Positions 27,218-38,150 of a stretch of DNA of 64,000 bases are shown one piece after another; the stretch's first letter is position 1; every line of letters starts with the position of its first letter. This DNA comes from Aplectana chamaeleonis. Taxonomy: Eukaryota > Nematoda > Chromadorea > Rhabditida > Cosmocercidae. A program made the position numbers and the translations under genes. Under the pieces are notes generated by a model. The model was not told where the DNA came from and searched no databases. It saw nothing but the letters and a program-made list of their open reading frames with translations. Location: contig JAPDOI010000122.1 of the NCBI GenBank assembly GCA_029168955.1, forward strand, positions 1,022,501-1,086,500, read 5' to 3'.

Positions 27218-28960
27218 CTACCGGGAGACCGCGGTGTAGCGAAAGCCGGGAGACGACGGTGTTGTGAGCGCCGGGAAGAAGAAGATGTAGTGAGTGCCGG
27301 GAAGAAGAAGATGTAGTGAGTGCCGGGAAGAAGACGATGTAGTGGGTGCCGGGTAGAAGACGATGTAGTGGGTGCCGGGTAGAAGACGATGAGCGTTTTG
27401 TCGAGAAAAAGGCAGCGTAGTGAGTGCCGGGAAGAATACGATGTAGTGACTACCGGGAGACCGCGGTGTAGCAAAAGCCGGGAGACCGCGGTGTAGCGAA
27501 ACCCGGGAGACGACGGTGTAGTGAGTGCCGGGAAGAAGACGATGTAGTGAGTGCCGGGAAGAAGACAATGTGATGAGCGCCGAGAATAAGACGATGTAGT
27601 GGGTGCCAGGTAGAAGAATATGTAGTGAGTGCCGGGAAGAAGACGATGTAGTGAGTGCCGGGAAGAGGACAATGTGATGAATGCCGAGAAGAAGACGATG
27701 TAGTGGGTGCCGGGTAGAAGACGATGAGCGTTTTGTCGAGAAAAAGGCGGCGTAGTGAGAGCCGGGAAGAATACGATGTAGCGACTACCGGGAGACCGCG
27801 GTGTAGAGAAAGCTGGGAGACGACGGTGTAGTGAGTGCGGGGAAGAAGACGATGTAGTGAGTGCCGGGAAGAAGACAATGTGATGAGTGCCGAGAAGAAG
27901 ACGATGTAGTGGGTGCCGGGTAGAAGACGATGAGCGTTTTGTCGAGAAGAAGGCAGCGTAGTGAGTGCCGGGAGGAATACGATGTAGGGACTACCGGGAT
28001 ACCACGGTGTAGCGAAATCCGGGAGACGACGGTGTTGTGAGTGCCGGGAAGAAGAAGATGTAGTGAGTGCCGGGAAGAAGACGATGTAGTGAGTGCCGGG
28101 AAGAAGACAATGTGATGAATGCCGAGAAGAAGACGATGTAGTGGGTGCCGGGTAGAAGACGATGAGCGTTTTGTCGAGAAGAAGGCAGCGTAGTGAGTGC
28201 CGGGAAGAATACGATGTAGCGACTACCGGGAGACCGCGGTGTAGCGAAAGCCGGGAGACGACGGTGTAGTGAGTGCCGGAAAGAAGGCAATGTAATGAGT
28301 GCCGAGAAGAAGACGATGTAGTGGGTGCCGGGAGGAATACGGTGTACTGACTACCGGGATACCACGGTGTAGCGAAATTCGGGAGATGACGGTGTTTAGA
28401 GTGCCGGGAAGAAGAAGACGTAGTGAGTGCCGGGAAGAAGACGATGTAGTGAGTGCCGGGAAAAAGACAATGTGATGAGTGCCGAGAAGAAGGCGATGTA
28501 GTGGGTGCCGGGTAGAAGAAGATGTAGTGAGTGCTGGGAAGAAGACGATGTAGTGAGTGCCGGGAAGAAGACAATGTGATGAGTGCTGAGAAGAAGACGA
28601 TGTAGTGGGTGCCGGGTAGAAGACGATGAGCGTTTTGTCGAGAAAGGGCAGCGTAGTGAGTGCCGGGAAGAATACGATGTAGTGACTACCGGGAGACCGC
28701 GGTGTAGCGAAAGCCGGGAGACGACGGTGTAGTGAGTGCCGGGAAGAAGACGATGTAGTGAGTGCCGGGAAGAAGACGGTGTAGTGACTACCGGGAGACC
28801 GCGGTGTAGCGAAAGCCGGGAGACGACGGTGTTGTGAGCGCCGGGAAGAAGAAGATATAGAGAGTGCCGGGAAGAAGAAGATGTAGTGAGTGCCGGGAAG
28901 AAGACGATGTAGTGGGTGCCGGGTAGAAGACAATGTAGTGGGTGCCGGGTAGAAGACGAT
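27218..28960. repeat. Third ~1.74-kb block copy in array 1
   Basis: Copy of 24334-26075 at offset 2884. A further partial copy of its middle part lies at about 26630-27150, and another more diverged one at about 30075-30430. Confidence 0.7.
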
Positions 28961-31439
28961 GATCGTTTTGTCGAGAAAAAGGCAGCGTAGTGAGTGCCGG
29001 GAAGAATACGATGTAGCGACTACCGGGAGACCGCGGTGTAGCAAAGACGGGGAGACCGCGGTGTAGCGAAACCCGGGAGACGACGGTGTAGTGAGTGCCG
29101 GGAAGAAGACGATGTAGTGAGTGCCGGGAAGAAGACGATGTAGTGTGAGTGCCGGGAAGAAGACGATGTAGTGACTGCCGGGTAGAAGACGATGACGGTG
29201 AATCCGGGAAGAAGAAGATATAGTGAGTGCCGGGAAGAAGAAGATGTGGTGAGTGCCGGGAAGAAGACGATGTAGTGAGTGCTGGGAAGAAGACAATGTG
29301 ATGAGTGCCGAGAAGAAGACGATGTAGTGGGTGCCGGGTAGAAGACGATGTAGTGACTACCGGGAGACCGCGGTGTAGCGAAAGCCGGGAGACGACGGTG
29401 TTGTGAGCGCCGGGAAGAAGAAGATGTAGTGAGTGCCGGGAAGAAGAAGATGTAGTGAGTGCCGGGAAGAAGACGATGTAGTGGGTGCCGGGTAGAAGAC
29501 GATGTAGTGGGTGCCGGGTAGAAGACGATGAGCGTTTTGTCGAGAAAAAGGCAGCGTAGTGAGTGCCGGGAAGAATACGATGTAGTGACTACCGGGAGAC
29601 CGCGGTGTAGCGAAAGCCGGGAGACCGCGGAGGAGCGAAAGCCGGGAGACGAGGGTGGAGGGAGTGGCGGGAAGAAGAGGATGGAGTGTGTGCCGGGGAG
29701 AAGACAATGTGATGAGCGCCGAGAAGAAGACGATGTAGTGGGTGCCAGGTAGAAGAATATGTAGTGAGTGCCGGGAAGAAGACGATGTAGTGAGTGCCGG
29801 GAAGAAGGCAATGTGATGAATGCCGAGAAGAAGAGGATGTAGTGGGTGGGGGGTAGAAGACGATGAGCGTTTTGTCGAGAAAAAGGCAGCGTAGTGAGTT
29901 CCGGGAAGAATACGATGTAGTGACTACCGGGAGACCGCGGTAACCCGGGAGATGACGGTGAAGTGAGTGCGGGGAAGAAGACGATGTAGTGAGTGCCGGG
30001 AAGAAGACAATGTGATGAGTGCCGAGAAGAAGACGATGTAGTGGGTGCCGGGTAGAAGACGATGAGCGTTTTGTCGAGAAGAAGGCAGCGTAGTGAGTGC
30101 CGGGAGGAATACGATGTAGGGACTACCGGGATACCACGGTGTAGCGAAATCCGGGAGACGACGGTGTTGTGAGTGCCGGGAAGAAGAAGATGTAGTGAGT
30201 GCCGGGAAGAAGACGATGTAGTGAGTGCCGGGAAGAAGACAATGTGATGAATGCCGAGAAGAAGACGATGTAGTGGGTGCCGGGTAGAAGACGATGAGCG
30301 TTTTGTCGAGAAAAAGGCAGCGTAGTGAGTGCCGGGAAGAATACGATGTAGTGACTACCGGGAGACCGCGGTGTAGCGAAAGCCGGGAGACGACGGTGTA
30401 GTGAGTGCCGGAAAGAAAACAATGTAATGAGTGCCGAGAAGAAGACTATGTAGTGGGTGCCGGGAGGAATACGATGTAGGGACTACCGGGATACCACGGT
30501 GTAGCGAAATCCGGGAGACGACGGTGTTGTGAGTGCCGGGAAGAAGAAGATGTAGTGAGTGCCGGGAAGAAGACGATGTAGTGAGTGCCGGGAAGAAGAC
30601 AGTGTGATGAGTGCCGAGAAGAAGACGATGTAGTGGGTGCCGGGTAGAAGAAGATGTAGTGAGTGCCGAGAAGAAGACGATGTAGTGGGTGCCGGGTAGA
30701 AGACAATGTGATGAGTGCTGAGAAGAAGACGATGTAGTGGGTGCCGGGTAGAAGACGATGAGCGTTTTGTCGAGAAAGGGCAGCGTAGTGAGTGCCGGGA
30801 AGAATACGATGTAGTGACTACCGGGAGACCGCGGTGTAGCGAAAGCCGGGAGACGACGGTGTAGTGAGTGCCGGGAAGAAGACGATGTAGTGAGTGCCGG
30901 GAAGAAGACGGTGTAGTGACTACCGGGAGACCGCGGTGTAGCGAGAGGCGGGAGTCGGCGGTGTTGAGAGCGCCGGGAAGAAGAAGATGTAGTGAGTGCC
31001 GGGAAGAAGAAGATGTAGTGAGTGCCGGGAAGAAGACGATGTAGTGGGTGCCGGGTAGAAGACGATGTAGTGGGTGCCGGGTAGAAGACGATGATCGTTT
31101 TGTCGAGAAAAAGGCAGCGTAGTGAGTGCCGGGAAGAATACGATGTAGTGACTACCGGGAGACCGCGGTGTGGTAAAAGCAGGGAGACCGCGGTGTAGCG
31201 AAACCCGGGAGACGACGGTGTAGTGAGTGCCGGGAAGAAGACGAAGCGGTGTAGTGAGTGCCGGGAAGAAGACAATGTGATGAGTGCCGAGAAGAAGACG
31301 ATGTAGTGGGTGCCAGGTAGAAGACGATGTAGTGAGTGCCGGGAAGAAGACGATGTAGTGAGTGCCGGGAAGAAGACGATGTAGTGAGTGCCGGGAAGAA
31401 GACGATGTAGTGGGTGCCGGGTAGAAGACGATGAGCGTT

Positions 31440-32744
31440 TTGTCGAGAAAAAGGCGGACAGTAGTGAGCGCCGGGAAGAAGACGGTGTAGTGACTACCGG
31501 GGACCGCGGTGTGGTGAAACAGGGACAAGACGATGTAGTGAGCGCCGGGAAGAAGACGATGTAGTGAGTGCCGGGAGAAATAGGAGGTAGTGGCTACCGG
31601 GAGACCACGGTGTGGTGAAAGCAGGGACTCGACAATGTAGTGAGCGCTGGGAAGAAGACGATGTAGTGAGCGCCGGGAAGAAGACGATGTAGTGGGTGCC
31701 GGGTAGAAGACGATGTAGTGAGTGCCGGGAAGAGTACGATGTAGTGACTACCGGGAGGCCACGGTGTGGTGAAAGCAGGGACACGACGATGTAGTGAGTG
31801 CCGAGAAAAAGGCGATTTAGTGAGTGCCGGGAAGAAGACGATGTAGTGAGTGCCGGGAAGAAGACGATGTAGTGAGTGCCGAGAAGACGGTGTAGTGAGT
31901 GCCGGGAAGAGTACGATGTAGTGACTACCGGGAGGCCACGGTGTGGTGAAAGCAGGGACACGACGATGCAGTGAGCGAAGGGAAGAAGACGATGTAGTGA
32001 GTGCCGAGAAAAAGGCGATTTAGTGAGTGCCGGAAAAAATAGGATGTAGTGGCTACCGGGAGAACACGGTGTAGCGAAAGCCGGTAGACGACAATTTAGT
32101 GAGCGCGAGGAGAAGACGATGTAGTGAGCGCTGGGAAGAAGACGATAGAGTGAGTGCCGGGAAGAAGACGATGTAGTGACTACCGGGAACCACAGTGTGG
32201 TGAAATGCGGGACACGAAGATGTAGTGAGTGCCGAGAAGAAGACGGTATAGTGAGTGCCGAGAAGAATACGATGTAGTGACTACCGGGAGGCCACGGTGT
32301 GGTAAAAGCAGGGACACGACGATGTAGTGAGCGCCGGGAAGGAGACGGTGTAATGAGAGCCGGGAAGAAGACGGTGTAGTGAGTGCCGGGAAGAAGACGG
32401 TGTAATGAGTGCCGGGAAGAAGACGATGAGTGTTTTGTCGAGAAAAAGACGGTGTAGTGAGTGCCGGAAAGAATACGATGTAGTGGGTGCCGGGAAGAAT
32501 ACGATGTAGTGGCTACCGGGAGACCAAGGTGTAGCGAAAGCCGGGAGACGATGGTGTAGTGAGTGCCGGTATGAAGGCGATGTAGTGAGCGCCGGGAAGA
32601 AGACGGTGTAGTGAGTGCCGGGAAGGAGACGATTTAGTGACTACCGGGGACCACGGTGTGGTGAAATACGGGAGACGACGATGTAGTGAGTGCCAAGATG
32701 AACACGTTGTACTGAGTGCCGGGAAGAAGACGATGTAGTGAGTT
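31440..32744. repeat. Degenerate right edge of array 1
   Basis: Monomers here are more diverged, and the regular linker almost disappears, with one variant copy at 32428-32442. CCACGGTGTGGTGAAA-type units replace the interior CCGCGGTGTAGCGAAA type. The array stops at GTAGTGAGTTAACGAATTCC near 32744. Loss of homogeneity at an edge is typical of satellites kept uniform by exchange in the interior. Confidence 0.75.
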
Positions 32745-33339
32745 AACGAATTCCCTCCCGTTGGGAAACTTTGAAGGCAGTGTTCACGATGATTTTCGTT
32801 CCCGAGTTTCCGGCTTAGAACATTGCGTTAGCCACCGTGTGTTACCATAATCAAGATTAAGCCACGAAAAAACGCACTAAAAACCTTGTTTCAGCAAGAT
32901 TGTTCTCTGGTCTGAACGTGTTGTCCGGTTGTATGAACATGTTCTTGGTGGTTGTCATCAGTGAAAAATGGGCTCACCCGAAACCAGAAGAATATGTCAC
33001 GCAGAACAGCATTAGTTAGTACCCGAAGAAAAGACCAGAGGAGAAGAGATCAGAGATTTTCGAAATGATTTGCTTTTCGTGTAATGATGACATCTTCTCC
33101 CAATTTTTTCGTCATTCTAGCTCTACTCGGGAGTAAAATAATCGATCTAGCAGAAATTCTCAAAACTGAAGGATAACGCGATCACTCCAGCTAAATCTGG
33201 AGAATTTCGAATCATGTAAAATGGACCTCAGCTTCGTGATTAGTGCCCCAAACATAACACACACCGTATTTCAGTGTCAAATCTGCAACTATTTTGTGGG
33301 GCGCATTCAGATCCGTCTGATTCCTACAGTAGGCATGGA
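32745..33339. other. Low-copy sequence, nothing recognised
   Basis: AT-rich sequence just outside array 1 with no supported gene, RNA gene or strong repeat. Confidence 0.4.
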
Positions 33340-33500
33340 TCCTATTGATACTTTGCGCTGGCGCAGAACTCAGTGCATGTATGTGATAACCATGGCTGTG
33401 CGGAATTGTTCCGCTTCCGATTCCGTATTTCCGGTGCTTTTTTGGGCTGTTTTGTTCCCTTTCTGTTTCCAGCTTTTCGAGGCCGGAAACGGAAGAAAAT
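33340..33500 (+). repeat. Dispersed repeat fragment, copy 1
   Basis: Shares a sequence order with 34340-34540 read on the opposite strand: TGATACTTTGCG, then a CGCAGA segment, then GTNATAACCANGGCNGTGNGGAAT, then a TTCCGGAAAC-like stretch. The two copies are diverged and lie about 1 kb apart in inverted orientation. A plus-strand open frame (33221-33502) crosses this copy and is best explained as repeat sequence. The family is not identified. Confidence 0.45.
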
Positions 33501-34339
33501 AGTGCTGCATGGGTAATGGTAGTGCGTCTATGGAAGGATGTTTGAAGTCACAATGAGGAGCCTAGTATCTCTTTCAGACTCTTGTGTTCCATCGAATATG
33601 TATCTGAGCCTGGCTGAGATCCCCGACAAAGCTCGGGGTTCTGAAATTGCCTCTTCCTGCCCTAGAAACTTGACACAAAATAGGCGTTTCATAAATCTGA
33701 TAATTTTTCGGGAGGTTTTTCCAAACGGCTTCTTCTCCGAGATTGAAGGGTTTTTCTGGAGCTTTCCACTAAAGTCCTGTTACTCGTTTGCCAACCTTCA
33801 TAACGGCAATAAGAATCGAGACGCGTTTTCTCGCACGTACAGCGTGTCTTCAGGAAGGAGTCTGGGCAGAGGCAGGTGAAGGTGGCCACGGGCAGCGGCG
33901 CTCCGCTTTAGAGACAGATCACAAGTAAGTTGGATTTTCCTAGGGTCGCCGATGAGTTTCTTTTATTTTTCAACCTAATACAGTGGTGCTAGCTCCGGTA
34001 GGCAATTAAGGTTCACAACAAAATCTAAAGAGTCAACGGTGATAATTTGGAGACTGACTTCTGATCAGCTTTGAACATGCAGCGCGTCCACCCGCGTTCA
34101 GCTTTACCTGGTACAGCCAGGACTTTATCTGGGGGACAGACTGTGCACTAGTTCGTAGGGCAGCTATATATACTGAGTATTTCTGGAACGTTTTTTTTTT
34201 CGGATTTTCCCTGAAGCGAAAGTCGTGCCGTGCCTCTTAGTGATTTTATGTAGTTTTAATAATTATAGTTTATTGACTGAGACCATAGATTATCGAGTGA
34301 GAGGTGCAAAAAACTAGCAGCGACGAAATGTGAGGACGA
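33501..34339. other. Low-copy sequence, nothing recognised
   Basis: Contains a 113-codon plus-strand open frame (33538-33879) and a shorter overlapping minus-strand one. Neither shows a domain or motif that I recognise, and I do not call a gene. A T10 run lies near 34191-34200. Confidence 0.35.
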
Positions 34340-34540
34340 AACAACCCATCGTTTTTGGTCTCTTCCATTTCCGAATTTCCATTTCCGGCGTTTTTCGACC
34401 ATTTTGCTTCCGAATCTGTTTCCGGAAATCTTGAAAAAAAAAATTCCTCACCGCCCTGGTTATAACAAATGTGCGCCGGGTCTGCGTTGACGCGCAGTAA
34501 GGAACGCAAAGTATCACTTCCATCAGTGCCGATTGTATGT
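34340..34540 (-). repeat. Dispersed repeat fragment, copy 2 (inverted)
   Basis: Minus-strand homologue of 33340-33500, as judged by the shared motifs TGATACTTTGCG and ATAACCAGGGCGGTGAGGAAT. It includes an A-rich tract (34435-34443 on the plus strand) followed by TTTCCGGAAA-like sequence on the minus strand. Its open frames differ between the two copies, which argues against a conserved protein. Confidence 0.45.
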
Positions 34541-35204
34541 GGTAGACAGTCTGACAACGAAGATAGACTTTTGTACTTCTCAAGCATGTAATTCATTGAT
34601 CCTTCACGTGTGATTCACCGATAACCCAGAAACACATTTACATTAGCCCAGTATGTCAAATGGCCCTTGTAAGCAAATTGTTGTATGCATCCACTGCTGT
34701 TGTAAATATTGAACAGGCTTTCACCTATTTTGATGTTTCTGTATATACTGAGGGTTTGTAAGCAACGTTTCTGAGATTGCAAATCGCGGATTGTTAAATC
34801 ACTGTCCTTACGCATAGAAAAAAAAGAGGCGGAGCCCTGCGGCAATGTGTTTGGCCTCGTTTTCCGACGCTGCTCTGCATCCGAGGGCTGCCTCAATGGT
34901 GTTTCATTGAAAACTCAAGAGAGGAAAAAATCACGACTCAAGCCTGTGCGAAACTGCGTTTCTCCACATTCTGCTGTCTTAAGAGCCATAACATCACTTT
35001 CAGTATCGCGATCCCACAGAATCACTCAAGAACGTCTCCGGTCCCTATCCGAGCCTCGTATGAAGAAGTCACCATCATACATCGGTATTATTCAGCGCAA
35101 GAGGTAGGATTGCATGACTCTGAGAAATGGTTGACTCAAATGCAGAACTTGACGTGACTTGTTTTCGCTTCTTAACGCGACTAGTACTTACTGACTGTCT
35201 TTAT
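34541..35204. other. Low-copy sequence with two weak open frames
   Basis: A 93-codon minus-strand frame (34615-34896) and an 86-codon plus-strand frame (34847-35107) overlap slightly. The plus frame ends in AAGAG followed by GTAGGATT, which resembles a splice donor, so an exon is conceivable. Neither product resembles a family I can name. I consider both unsupported as genes. Confidence 0.25.
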
Positions 35205-35209
35205 CGAAA

Positions 35210-35317
35210 CGAAATTTCCGGTCCGCTTTGCGTGGACAACCACTGCTGCGACGCGCAGGAAAGCAAGATTGTGATCTTTGATGATCTTTGAGCTACCTGT
35301 TGCGGACCGGAGTTTCG
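35210..35317. mobile_element. Short MITE-like inverted repeat
   Basis: GAAATTTCCGGTCCGC at 35211-35226 is the inverted counterpart of GCGGACCGGAGTTTC at 35302-35316, with about 75 bp between. The arm sequence resembles that of the larger element at 37939-38117 (AAACTCC and GTTGCGGAC in both), suggesting one family. Confidence 0.45.
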
Positions 35318-36248
35318 CTTTTATGAAGATCAAACGTGCCGACCACCAAACGTTGCACATAAAGAAGCGGTCGATGGTATATCAATATGCTTGGAACTCA
35401 TTGGAACACTCTCGCAGTCAGTAGAGAGATAGGATTCGTTGTGAAACGAGTGGCATGCATGATGATCTCGAACAAAACGGTCCTAATACGCTCATACATG
35501 TGCAACTTTTGGCAGACCACACTACATGCTCCATTTCCCAGCTCTTCGCAGCCGTTTTATACTTACTAGACCACTCCTGCACAACACACTTCAAGTGCGA
35601 GGTCATAGTTCCTTCGAATAAGGCAAAATTCATAGTCCGCAACGCGTGCGCGGCACGTGCGTGACGCACGGGATACGCGGTGGAATACGAAACTTTGCAC
35701 CGAGCGGCACGCACGTGTCGCTCATCCAGCACCGATATGGCGTCGGCGCCCTCTTGTATTATTACTCGATTCTCAGCTTAAGTTCACTCCATTATAAATA
35801 ATTCTAGATTTGTCCAACGCTACCGTGTGTGCGAATTTATTCTATGTAGAAAATCAATTTTACCATCACTCAAGGCGCGTGCGGCGTGTGCTCCGTCTGC
35901 CATCCGCTTTCTTGCTGTCTTTGACCACCTCTCCGCTCAAGCACGGGTAGGAACCATGATAATTCAATTATTTCACAGGCTATAACCCTAGAAATTCTGT
36001 GCGTGGCATATTTGACGCTCAACCTCACCCCGGACAGCCATGGTGGCGCCGCTGGAGATTTCATAAATGCTTCCAGCGCGCGCCTCGCGATGGAACTCTG
36101 ATAGTTCTCCACGCGTTACGCGCGTGTCTTGCTTGCGGTGAGGACTTTAAAAGATGTCTAGATCCCGGCCAAACAGATACGAGACAACTAGTCCACCTAA
36201 CTCGCCTTTTAAACTTAGGCGAATCTCACAAAGTCATTACTTCGGCGA
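35318..36248. other. Low-copy sequence with a GC-rich island
   Basis: The part near 35635-35730 is rich in CGCACG/CGTGCG-type short palindromes, and 36020-36130 is GC-rich with GCGCGCGCC. Open frames of 80-104 codons exist on both strands but overlap each other and show no recognisable domain. A gene start or promoter cannot be supported from sequence alone. Confidence 0.3.
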
Positions 36249-37796
36249 TGGGGGGGGGAGCATAGGTTTGTTGGGGTGGAGTCAGCGGTCCGAGAGGTGA
36301 AGGCTTTTGGAATTCACTATTCTTAATGAAATGATCTGCCTAGTTTATGAAAACATTCCTTTGAACTGTCTTGGAGTGAAATTTTTTTCGGAAAATTTTT
36401 CCAAGCGATTTTTGAAAAACTACCCGTTCTTGGCTCATAAAATTTTCGCCTTTTAAGACGAATCTTTGAACGGAGCTGTTTCCAAAGTATCCATGGATTT
36501 TCGCGTCGATGAATGTTTTCCTGTTGAGAAAAACACGTTTCCAGTCTCTCGGCTGATTTCAATTTATGAAGTGACGTTTCTTTCACCAAAAGCAATCAGT
36601 TTTTCATCCATAACTTTTTTACCCTAAAAGATAGCCCATTCTTAAGAGTTGTTTTCGGAATCCTCATAAAATTTTGCATCGAATAGCGTTTTCAGTTTTG
36701 AGAAATACGGTCCCCTTCTACCAGCCGATTTCAGTTTATGAAGTGCAATTTTTCGTCTGAAATTATCGGTTTTTCGTCTATAACTTTTTTGTGCTTGACG
36801 ATAGACCTTTGGTAAAGATTGTTTTTGGGATCCCCATAGAATTCTTCGTCGACCGGTGTTTCCAGTTTTGAAAAATATTTTCTCGATCCTTCAGCCTAAT
36901 TCATGTTACGAAACACCGGTTTTCTGTCTATAACTCTTTAACCGCTAACGACAGTGTTCCTTAGAGATTGTTTTTGAAACCCACGTAAAATTCTGCGTCG
37001 AATGATATATCGAGTTCCCAACTTTGCTAGCCTCATAAGTCAGCCAGGTCGGTGGAGCCGAGCCCATTTGTAGGCTCCAGGAGAACTCTGCGTCTCCTAC
37101 TTACACCATAGAGGCGAGAGCACCCTGTGGAGATAACTATGGAGCCCGGCTCCACCGACCTGGCTGGCCTATGGAGCGAGCAAAGTTAGAAACCCGGTAT
37201 GTCATTTGACGCAGAATTTTACGTAGATTTCAAAAACAACCTTTACAAAGCCCTATCTCTAAAGGTTGAAGAGTTACAGGCGAAAAACCGGTCTTTCGTG
37301 AAATGAATTAGGCTGAAGGATCGAAAGAATATTTTCCCAAACTGGAAACAATAGTCGACGTGAAATTCTATGTGGATTCCGAGAACAGCCTTTACCAAAG
37401 GTCTATCTTAAAACACAAAAAAGTTATAGACGAAAAACCGATAATTTCAGGCAAAAAATTGCACTTTATAAACTGAAATCGGCTGGTAGAAGAGGAACGT
37501 GTTTTTCAAAACTGAGAACGCTATTCGATGCAGAATTTCATCGGGATTCCGAAAACAACCTTCACCAGAGGACTATCTTCTAGGGTAAAAAAGTTATGAC
37601 AGAAAAACCGGCAGTGACACCCACCCAGTCTTGAAAATGACTTGCATGAGTGTTGGGTTACTTTCATTCTTTTTCGGGGCGTTTCACCGGTTGTCACCGG
37701 TTTTCTCAGTGGTGAAGGTTCCTCACTTCACCTGCCTAGGGGCGAAGGTTGGTGGAGTCCATGGCTCCACCCAACGAAGCTATGGGGGGGGGGGGT
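36249..37796. mobile_element. 1.5-kb inverted-repeat element with tandem-repeat arms
   Basis: The segments 36592-37065 and 37140-37614 are inverted copies of each other, with a 74-bp centre. The inner arm ends are the GC-rich CAGCCAGGTCGGTGGAGCC and its complement. Each arm consists of diverged units of about 155-175 bp, recognised by recurring TTTTTCNTCNATAACTTTTT starts at about 36600, 36770 and 36928 on the left. The left side has an extra unit (about 36341-36591) that the right lacks. Outer segments around 36262-36300 and 37735-37782 are also inverted relatives. G runs lie at both outer ends (36250-36258 and 37784-37795). There is no coding capacity, so the element would be non-autonomous. 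Confidence 0.7.
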
Positions 37797-37938
37797 TGAG
37801 CAAATTTAGAGATGCTATTGTGATCAGTATTTGATTCTCTTCAAGATACCCATAAAATGCAGAAAGTATTCTTCGGATGTTCTGCAAGATTCGGTCAAGA
37901 ATTGACTCTCGCTAAATTTAGCATAAATAATGTCCTTG

Positions 37939-38117
37939 TCGGAGCAAATCAAACTCCACGGTTGCGGACGGCCGCTGTTGCAGCACGCAAAGCGATGCAA
38001 ATCATGTTCGGACCAGGGGCTCCCGCATGACTACCCCATGTCCCAGCACAAGTACATCATGCTGCGTACTGCGACAGCGGTCGTCCGCAACTACTGAGTG
38101 GAGTTTCAGTCCGATTA
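37939..38117. mobile_element. ~180-bp MITE-like inverted repeat
   Basis: The arms 37951-37994 and 38061-38105 are inverted copies sharing AAACTCCAC, GTTGCGGACG and CCGCTGT, and the right arm has a six-base insertion. Weaker complementarity continues to about 37939 and 38117. The spacer is about 66 bp. A likely relative lies at 35210-35317. Confidence 0.6.
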
Positions 38118-38150
38118 TGACAGTAGGCCATGCTGAACTATATGAAACAC

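Larger units (their letters stand above)
2585..32744. repeat. Satellite array 1: ~26-bp monomer with nested higher-order units
   Basis: The basic unit is about 26 bp (for example 2947-2972) built around GTAGTGAGTGCCGGGAAGAA. Variants of 25-27 bp carry GTAGCGAAAGCCGGGAGACC. A distinct linker with the core GAGCGTTTTGTCGAG recurs at 2637, 2844, 3050, 3257, 3437, 3644 and onward, defining higher-order units of about 207 bp and, from about 4.3 kb, about 232 bp. From about 13 kb on the linker spacing becomes irregular and kilobase-scale blocks are duplicated. The plus strand is strongly G- and purine-rich. Long minus-strand open frames throughout the array arise because the consensus lacks stops there, and because 3 x 26 bp equals 26 codons. 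Neighbouring frames encode the same repeating peptide, so they are not treated as genes. Confidence 0.95.

Noticed and set aside
2579..32000. Dozens of long minus-strand open frames (up to 853 codons) with serine/histidine/proline-rich repeats
   Set aside because: They follow from the stop-free minus strand of the 26-bp repeat. Overlapping frames give the same peptide, there is no unique domain, and their ends depend on monomer indels.
2585..32744. G-quadruplex-forming array
   Set aside because: G runs of three occur only about once per 26-bp monomer and are too widely spaced for a canonical quadruplex.
33221..33879. Two plus-strand open frames (93 and 113 codons) as genes
   Set aside because: The first crosses a dispersed repeat that has a diverged inverted copy at 34340-34540 with a different frame. 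The second has no recognisable domain or splice context.
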